This document shows positions 21,230-24,775 of a stretch of 24,775 bases of DNA, piece by piece. Position numbers and translations under genes: made by a program. How positions within the stretch are numbered: position 1 is the stretch's first letter; the number at the start of each line of letters is the position of its first letter. Origin of the DNA: a virus; the IMG/VR virus record IMGVR_UViG_3300025785_000731, positions 1 to 24,775 of that record. One strand, 5' to 3'. The notes under the pieces were generated by a model. That model worked only from the letters and a program-made list of their open reading frames with translations, did not search any database and was not told the DNA's origin.

Positions 21230-21835
21230 TTATTTATATACGGCTGCAATGTCGTTAACAAACTGTTGCTCGGCTTGTCGATGACAGCGGTACCAAATTT
21301 GATGTATTTGGTTGGCCCGATCGTATAAATTTTGCAATCCTAAAAAACTTGTTAAATCTTGATAAAACATTTGATGCAGATCCGGTTGAAACAATATGTC
21401 AGATCTCAGGACCCTTGCTGTGTTACCCGATTCAGCCCAGACAATATTTTTATGATTGGTATCATCGATATCGTTGAGAAATTGAGTTTTTACTTTGTTA
21501 TTTAGATTACTGTTGAATTTCAAATAACTTCTATAGGCCAAATTGGGATCAATAATCAGCACCACAGTTGGCAAGGAGCCGGATATTTCCACGTGCGAAT
21601 GAGCAAATTTTATTACAGAATTTATTGCATCTCTGTAGCGCCATTCTACCTCCAACCAATTGTGCCAAGACCTACCGGCAAAGTAAATGTTCTGTTTGAT
21701 AAACTCTACTTTTTCTTCGGGCGTGGTCAACACAACATTGTCAAAACGCAAAGTAAATGTAGGATCCAGTGCAACCAGCCATCTCACGTGATTGCCGTAT
21801 CCACCCACTGGTGCAACTATGTTAATCTTTGGCAT
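21230..21835 (-). CDS. Unknown protein, possibly sulfotransferase-like
   Basis: I start at the ATG at 21835 (MPKINIVAPVGGYGNHVRWL); a TTG further upstream gives nine extra residues. The 201-residue protein has an N-terminal strand and Gly-rich loop (VAPVGGYGNHVRW) followed later by VVLIIDPNLAYRSYL and LQNLYDRANQIHQIWYRCH. The loop plus the C-terminal IHQIWY pattern recalls P-loop sulfotransferase-like phage proteins, but the Walker Lys/Ser are not evident, so the family is uncertain. It overlaps the upstream gene by 14 bases. Confidence 0.65.
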   Translation of the reverse strand: MPKINIVAPVGGYGNHVRWLVALDPTFTLRFDNVVLTTPEEKVEFIKQNIYFAGRSWHNWLEVEWRYRDAINSVIKFAHSHVEISGSLPTVVLIIDPNLAYRSYLKFNSNLNNKVKTQFLNDIDDTNHKNIVWAESGNTARVLRSDILFQPDLHQMFYQDLTSFLGLQNLYDRANQIHQIWYRCHRQAEQQFVNDIAAVYK

Positions 21836-22196
21836 CTTGTTGTTCTTTGTATCGTCTTTCAAATTGCAAATGATATTTCATGGCAGCACCACTGCAAAAC
21901 TGTGTGTCTTTTTTGAACACGACACCATTTAATCGAAATGGTTTGAGCACAACATCACCGTTCCACCAAGATCTCTGGCACCGAATATAGCCCAATTCTT
22001 CTAGACGATTTCGTAACTGTTTGAACTCGGGTCCGTCGTCATCGCCGGTCATGCTGCATTGACCTTTGCCTTTGAGCACTTGTACAAGATCCTCGTCGGT
22101 TATGGTGTCTTTGACAAGATACGAGTTCCAGGTGCGATGATAAAACACATTCCAATCCAGTGACTCGTCAAGGTAAAACTCTTTTAATGCCACCAC
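21822..22196 (-). CDS. Conserved phage hypothetical protein
   Basis: This soluble protein of about 124 residues includes DEDLVQVLKGKGQCSMTGDDDGPEFKQLRNRLEELGYI and SWWNGDVVLKPFRLNGVVFKKDTQFCSGAAMKYHL. No ATG exists near the expected start. Tandem GTG codons at 22196-22191 follow a GGGAGGA and come just before the stop of the PRTase gene, so one of these is likely; a TTG at 22220 extends the frame. The Cys residues and the conserved tail give no clear function. Confidence 0.65.
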   Translation of the reverse strand: MVALKEFYLDESLDWNVFYHRTWNSYLVKDTITDEDLVQVLKGKGQCSMTGDDDGPEFKQLRNRLEELGYIRCQRSWWNGDVVLKPFRLNGVVFKKDTQFCSGAAMKYHLQFERRYKEQQDAKD

Positions 22197-22720
22197 TCCT
22201 CCCAAGGAAACACACACCAAATTGGTTCCTCGAGTTTGTTGATACTCATACCCACATAGTCTACAGTTTTGAAATCACTGGCTTCGTTGTTGATAAGAAC
22301 CGCTGTGCGAACATTGTGTCCCCAAATTTCATCTTTCCAACGTGGGTCATTGGGAAAGCAGCCACTGGGCCAATCTTCTTGAATCCAGTTCAGCGTGGCG
22401 CCAGTGTCGTTGATGTCGTCTACTATTAAAATTTTCTTACGGCCATCGTCGCCCGACATTGGATCATAATCACGATGCCCAAATGCTTCTTCGGCCATCC
22501 ACAAGTTGCTTTCGCATCCGTTTTCGCCGCCATCTCGCAGACTCACTTTGAGTGTTTCCATTGGCACATCTAGGTAGTGACTTAACATTGTGGCCGGCAC
22601 AAGACCGCCGCGGGTAAGACCCACTATATAGTCTGGAACCCAGCGGTCTTGATGCATAGCACGAACAATTTCGTGTATCCACGTGTTCACTGTTGATTGT
22701 TTGTAATATACTTTACTCAT
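22184..22720 (-). CDS. Phosphoribosyltransferase (type I PRTase)
   Basis: This 178-residue protein contains the PRPP loop ILIVDDINDTGATL (97-110) and the YIVGLTRGGLVPATML (31-46) segment typical of purine/xanthine-type PRTases. The reaction joins a base (often hypoxanthine, guanine or xanthine) to PRPP. It may salvage host bases, or handle a deazaguanine base, since QueD/QueE lie downstream; the latter is a guess. The ATG overlaps the stop of the 29-residue peptide (ATGA). Confidence 0.88.
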   Translation of the reverse strand: MSKVYYKQSTVNTWIHEIVRAMHQDRWVPDYIVGLTRGGLVPATMLSHYLDVPMETLKVSLRDGGENGCESNLWMAEEAFGHRDYDPMSGDDGRKKILIVDDINDTGATLNWIQEDWPSGCFPNDPRWKDEIWGHNVRTAVLINNEASDFKTVDYVGMSINKLEEPIWCVFPWEEWWH

Positions 22721-22806
22721 TTAACAAAATGCCCGATCTGATAGTAGATAAAACCGATTAATACCAACAATGAAATACTCAAACCAACAATGTCCCAAAA
22801 TTTCAT
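22717..22806 (-). CDS. 29-residue single-pass membrane peptide
   Basis: A short frame from the ATG at 22806 to the TGA at 22717 encodes 29 residues with one hydrophobic stretch (IVGLSISLLVLIGFIYY) between MKFWD and QIGHFVK. It is supported by an AAGGA ribosome site 7 bases upstream and by the ATGA overlap with the PRTase. Otherwise the 99 bases between the flanking genes would be empty. Function unknown. Confidence 0.65.
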   Translation of the reverse strand: MKFWDIVGLSISLLVLIGFIYYQIGHFVK

Positions 22807-22819
22807 TTAGTAGTCCTTT

Positions 22820-23347
22820 TTAGTTCAACAAGTTGACCAGTGGAACTCGAATATAAAACATCACGCTATCTGCACCACCAGAACTGTTGCCATTGTTGGT
22901 CCAGTACAAGGGCATAGTAGCACACAATGATGGATTGTGTTTTTTGCTTTCCTCGCCGTCAAACACTGACATCTTGTAGCATCCGGCCAACTGTACGCTT
23001 TGTTGATCTTGATTGGTCCAGGAACCATTCTTATTGGCATATCCATAGCCGGTGGCATTTTGTACACCAATGGTGGCAGAAAAACTATCCGACTGAAAAA
23101 ATCTATATCCCGCACCGTACTTGACTGAATCTTGCCATTTACTGTTGCGTTGCTCGCCTGCGTAAACAATTACTCGATTCAGCGGTTCATAACTTAAACC
23201 GCCGCCCCAGTTGTAGGCATTTTTGTTTGAATTGCCGCCTTCGCTGAAGTGAGCACTGATACCGGTCACTGCCAAAGCCAAATCACCCTGTTCGGCATAT
23301 GAAACAGATGACAATGTTAAAAGTAATACTGTTAGAAATTTTTTCAT
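22820..23347 (-). CDS. Exported, outer-membrane-like protein
   Basis: This 175-residue protein begins with a Sec signal peptide (MKKFLTVLLLTLSSVSYA, cleavage near residue 18). The mature part alternates short amphipathic strands with turns (NWGGGLSYEPLNRVIVYAG ... KYGAGYRFFQSDSFSATIGVQ ... SVMFYIRVPLVNLLN), the look of a small beta-barrel. Two Cys (QLAGCYKM and PSLCATM) may bond. The last residue is Asn, not the usual Phe. It could alter the host surface, for example to exclude other phages, but this is inference. It has its own promoter (23381-23409) and no clear ribosome site. Confidence 0.75.
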   Translation of the reverse strand: MKKFLTVLLLTLSSVSYAEQGDLALAVTGISAHFSEGGNSNKNAYNWGGGLSYEPLNRVIVYAGEQRNSKWQDSVKYGAGYRFFQSDSFSATIGVQNATGYGYANKNGSWTNQDQQSVQLAGCYKMSVFDGEESKKHNPSLCATMPLYWTNNGNSSGGADSVMFYIRVPLVNLLN

Positions 23348-23380
23348 TTTGATTAAGAATTAAGAGTTAAACGAGTTTGT

Positions 23381-23409
23381 ATTTTACTTTATTGATCTTT
23401 TTGCGTCAA
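23381..23409 (-). promoter_or_regulatory. Sigma70-type promoter for the exported protein gene
   Basis: TTGACG (23409-23404) and TAAAAT (23386-23381) on the minus strand are 17 bases apart. The predicted start is about 27 bases before the ATG at 23347. The -35 contains the TGA stop of the upstream gene (23406-23408). The -10 lacks the TG extension seen in the others. Confidence 0.65.
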
Positions 23410-23636
23410 TGTTTTTCTAAAGTACGCAATCTAATACTAAGGTCTCGAGTTTCGGTTACCAATTGGTTGTTTACCTGCTCGACACGACGTTTGAGTCGAT
23501 TGATTCGAATGTGTGCGTAGACCAAAACTCCAACCACAATGGTAAGGGTTAGCCCCCAACCGGCAACAATGCCAATAACCCAGCTCCATAATCCTGAAAT
23601 TTCGCCTGTTAAAGTGTTTAATGTTTGTGCTATCAT
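23406..23636 (-). CDS. Membrane protein with C-terminal coiled coil
   Basis: This 76-residue protein has a long hydrophobic segment (about 15-43, SGLWSWVIGIVAGWGLTLTI onward) followed by a basic/acidic coiled coil (RINRLKRRVEQVNNQLVTETRDLSIRLRTLEKH). The arrangement suits an inner-membrane anchor such as a spanin, holin or scaffold, but none is shown. It overlaps the upstream gene by 4 bases and its TGA stop lies inside the -35 box that follows. Confidence 0.7.
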   Translation of the reverse strand: MIAQTLNTLTGEISGLWSWVIGIVAGWGLTLTIVVGVLVYAHIRINRLKRRVEQVNNQLVTETRDLSIRLRTLEKH

Positions 23637-23995
23637 TTTTTGTCCGCCAAGGTCATTACTACATTAAGTTGTTCACGTGCTTTTTCGTAAGTTGCAAGTG
23701 CATCTGCTACTGCTACACTTTTATCTGCAAGACTGCGAATTTTTTCTTCTTCGATCATCTTACGGTTGGCCCAATCCAGCGCCGCAATAGCCGCACCATT
23801 TAGACTGACTTCGGCAGCAGAGCCCGAAAACGATATCCAGCTGTTGCCGTCAAACACTTCCAAACGACCGCCGTTGGTTCGAATCATTCCGGTCATGGGA
23901 TTGTTTGAATTGGGAGACACATAGGGCAGACTGGTGTAGCCACCGTTTACTGTCAAGTAGCCACCGTTGGGACCTGAACCAATGCTGCCGATCAT
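23633..23995 (-). CDS. Virion-type protein with Gly-rich N-terminus
   Basis: This 120-residue protein begins MIGSIGSGPNGGYLTVNGGY and contains NNPMTGMIRTNGGRLEVFDGNSWISF, a pattern common in phage fibre and head-decoration proteins. A C-terminal helix (about 70-115, AIAALDWANRKMIEEEKIRSLADKS...) follows. It is probably a small structural protein, although only pattern resemblance supports this. Coupled by ATGA-type overlaps to both neighbours. Confidence 0.7.
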   Translation of the reverse strand: MIGSIGSGPNGGYLTVNGGYTSLPYVSPNSNNPMTGMIRTNGGRLEVFDGNSWISFSGSAAEVSLNGAAIAALDWANRKMIEEEKIRSLADKSVAVADALATYEKAREQLNVVMTLADKK

Positions 23996-24327
23996 GATTT
24001 CAATTTGCTCATAGTAATAATCTTGCCCAGCTCACGATCAAAGTCAGCATCGTCTGCAATTATATACAAATTTTCTGGTTGGTTCATGTTTGAAACTGAT
24101 ACTATGTGTCCACCTGTAGCTGGTGTGATTTTAAGTGTCAGTGTTTGTCCTGTGATAGGACCTTGTGTTTGTGGTCCTAGTGTGATGGAGCCAGGATTGT
24201 AATTCAATCCGCCCCCGATTGTGTATGCACTCACGTTTTTATATTCCTGTGGTTGATCTTGTGTTAATGTTAATTTGCCTGCACCCAGCCAGTTGAAAAA
24301 TCGAATACGCCATTGTTTGGGGATCAT
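23992..24327 (-). CDS. Small hypothetical protein, paralog of 24324-24593
   Basis: This 111-residue protein opens MIPKQWRIRFFNWLGAGKL and ends GGHIVSVSNMNQPENLYIIADDADFDRELGKIITMSKLKS. The ending matches the next upstream gene (GGTVVQIRHYDRK ... IPDGEDIAERIGQIVSMEILRS). A Gly/Pro/Thr-rich middle looks beta-structured. It overlaps both neighbours by ATGA. Function unknown; a virion part is possible from context. Confidence 0.7.
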   Translation of the reverse strand: MIPKQWRIRFFNWLGAGKLTLTQDQPQEYKNVSAYTIGGGLNYNPGSITLGPQTQGPITGQTLTLKITPATGGHIVSVSNMNQPENLYIIADDADFDRELGKIITMSKLKS

Positions 24328-24593
24328 GATCTTAGTATCTCCATACTGACAATTTGTCCAATACGTTCGGCAATGTCTTCGCCGTCGGGAATCACGTGTG
24401 TGACATTGTTATTACGATCTGTTTTGCGATCGTAATGACGAATCTGTACCACAGTTCCGCCCTGTGCTGGCATAACATTGAATGAAAGACCTTCCACGTC
24501 AACTGCCCTGGCACCTGTGTTTATTGCAACTTCTACCGGATAGCAGTCTTCTTCCTGTAGCCAGCGTCTTAGTTTACGTTTTAACCATTTCAT
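24324..24593 (-). CDS. Small hypothetical protein, paralog of 23992-24327
   Basis: This 89-residue protein has a basic Trp-rich start (MKWLKRKLRRWLQEEDCYPV) and the shared C-terminal block GGTVVQIRHY ... GEDIAERIGQIVSMEILRS. It overlaps FolE by ATGA (24590-24593). The basic start could contact nucleic acid or membrane. Function unknown. Confidence 0.7.
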   Translation of the reverse strand: MKWLKRKLRRWLQEEDCYPVEVAINTGARAVDVEGLSFNVMPAQGGTVVQIRHYDRKTDRNNNVTHVIPDGEDIAERIGQIVSMEILRS

Positions 24594-24775
24594 CGCGGAG
24601 CAAACTCCTGTTGTAGTTTAATATTGTCCATAAACTCTTTCTTAGTTGCTGGATCAGTTTGAAACGCACCTTTTAATACTGTAGTCTGTGTTAGACTACT
24701 GTGTGCCATTATTCCTCTGTTTTCGCAACATCCGTGGACAGCTTGTATGTATACACCAATGTTATCGGAATCGGT
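24590..24775 (-). CDS. folE: GTP cyclohydrolase I (FolE), C-terminal part, cut by window edge
   Basis: The last 61 residues are visible and read IQAVHGCCENRGIMAHSSLT ... VLKGAFQTDPATKKEFMDNI, the FolE C-terminal signature. The zinc-ligand Cys of the HxC motif and the following Asn-Arg-Gly are present, then the GAFQTDPATKKEF end typical of the family. FolE makes dihydroneopterin triphosphate, the shared precursor of folate and of QueD's substrate. The N-terminal two thirds lie beyond base 24775. Confidence 0.88.
   Translation of the reverse strand, partial: TDSDNIGVYIQAVHGCCENRGIMAHSSLTQTTVLKGAFQTDPATKKEFMDNIKLQQEFAPR

Noticed and set aside
21231-21238. TATAAATA on the minus strand, an exact T4 late-promoter motif before queD
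   Set aside because: It also encodes the last codons and stop of the gene at 21230-21835, and one exact copy is about what chance predicts in AT-rich DNA of this length. I found no second exact copy before other genes.

Overview
This 24.8 kb window looks like part of the genome of a large tailed phage (T4-like myovirus type) infecting a Gram-negative, probably aquatic, bacterium. The reasons are dense packing of short genes with ATGA/TAATG start-stop overlaps, a T4 RNase H-type 5' nuclease, phage-style nucleotide genes (DHFR, ThyA, MazG-like, QueD, QueE, FolE, a phosphoribosyltransferase), and many small proteins of the kind shared by marine T4-like phages. The family comparisons are from memory; no search was run. 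I saw no tRNA, rRNA, CRISPR array or insertion sequence, and no recognisable capsid, portal or terminase gene.

The layout is simple. Positions 1 to 11152 read rightward and 11143 to the end read leftward, so two gene blocks collide with a 10-bp overlap of their stop ends. The rightward block begins with small unknown genes. A strong sigma70-type promoter at 289-317 then drives an AAA+ ATPase and a NUMOD-like DNA-binding protein. More small conserved phage genes follow, then DHFR, two SGNH-like genes, ThyA, and a sugar-modification set (epimerase, PIG-L de-N-acetylase, DegT/PLP aminotransferase, second epimerase).

The leftward block, read from the right edge, starts with FolE (cut by the edge), two paralogous small proteins, a virion-like Gly-rich protein and a membrane/coiled-coil protein. 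A promoter at 23381-23409 then precedes a signal-peptide-bearing, outer-membrane-like protein, a 29-residue membrane peptide, a phosphoribosyltransferase and two unknowns. A promoter at 21165-21194 precedes QueD, MazG-like, QueE, two small proteins, a full-length CPA2-type cation/proton antiporter, a conserved phage protein and a tandem triplet of SGNH proteins. A promoter at 15073-15101 precedes the 5' nuclease, a secreted alpha/beta hydrolase, two small membrane proteins, another SGNH protein and four small conserved genes.

Working together, ThyA and DHFR would supply dTMP. FolE, QueD and QueE form most of the route to 7-deazaguanine (CDG), which fits either DNA modification or queuosine supply. 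The epimerases, aminotransferase and PIG-L enzyme suggest making or modifying an amino sugar. The least expected content is the intact antiporter, the two exported proteins, and six SGNH-type genes of three different sub-families in one window. Three of four promoters have a -35 box that contains the stop codon of the preceding gene.
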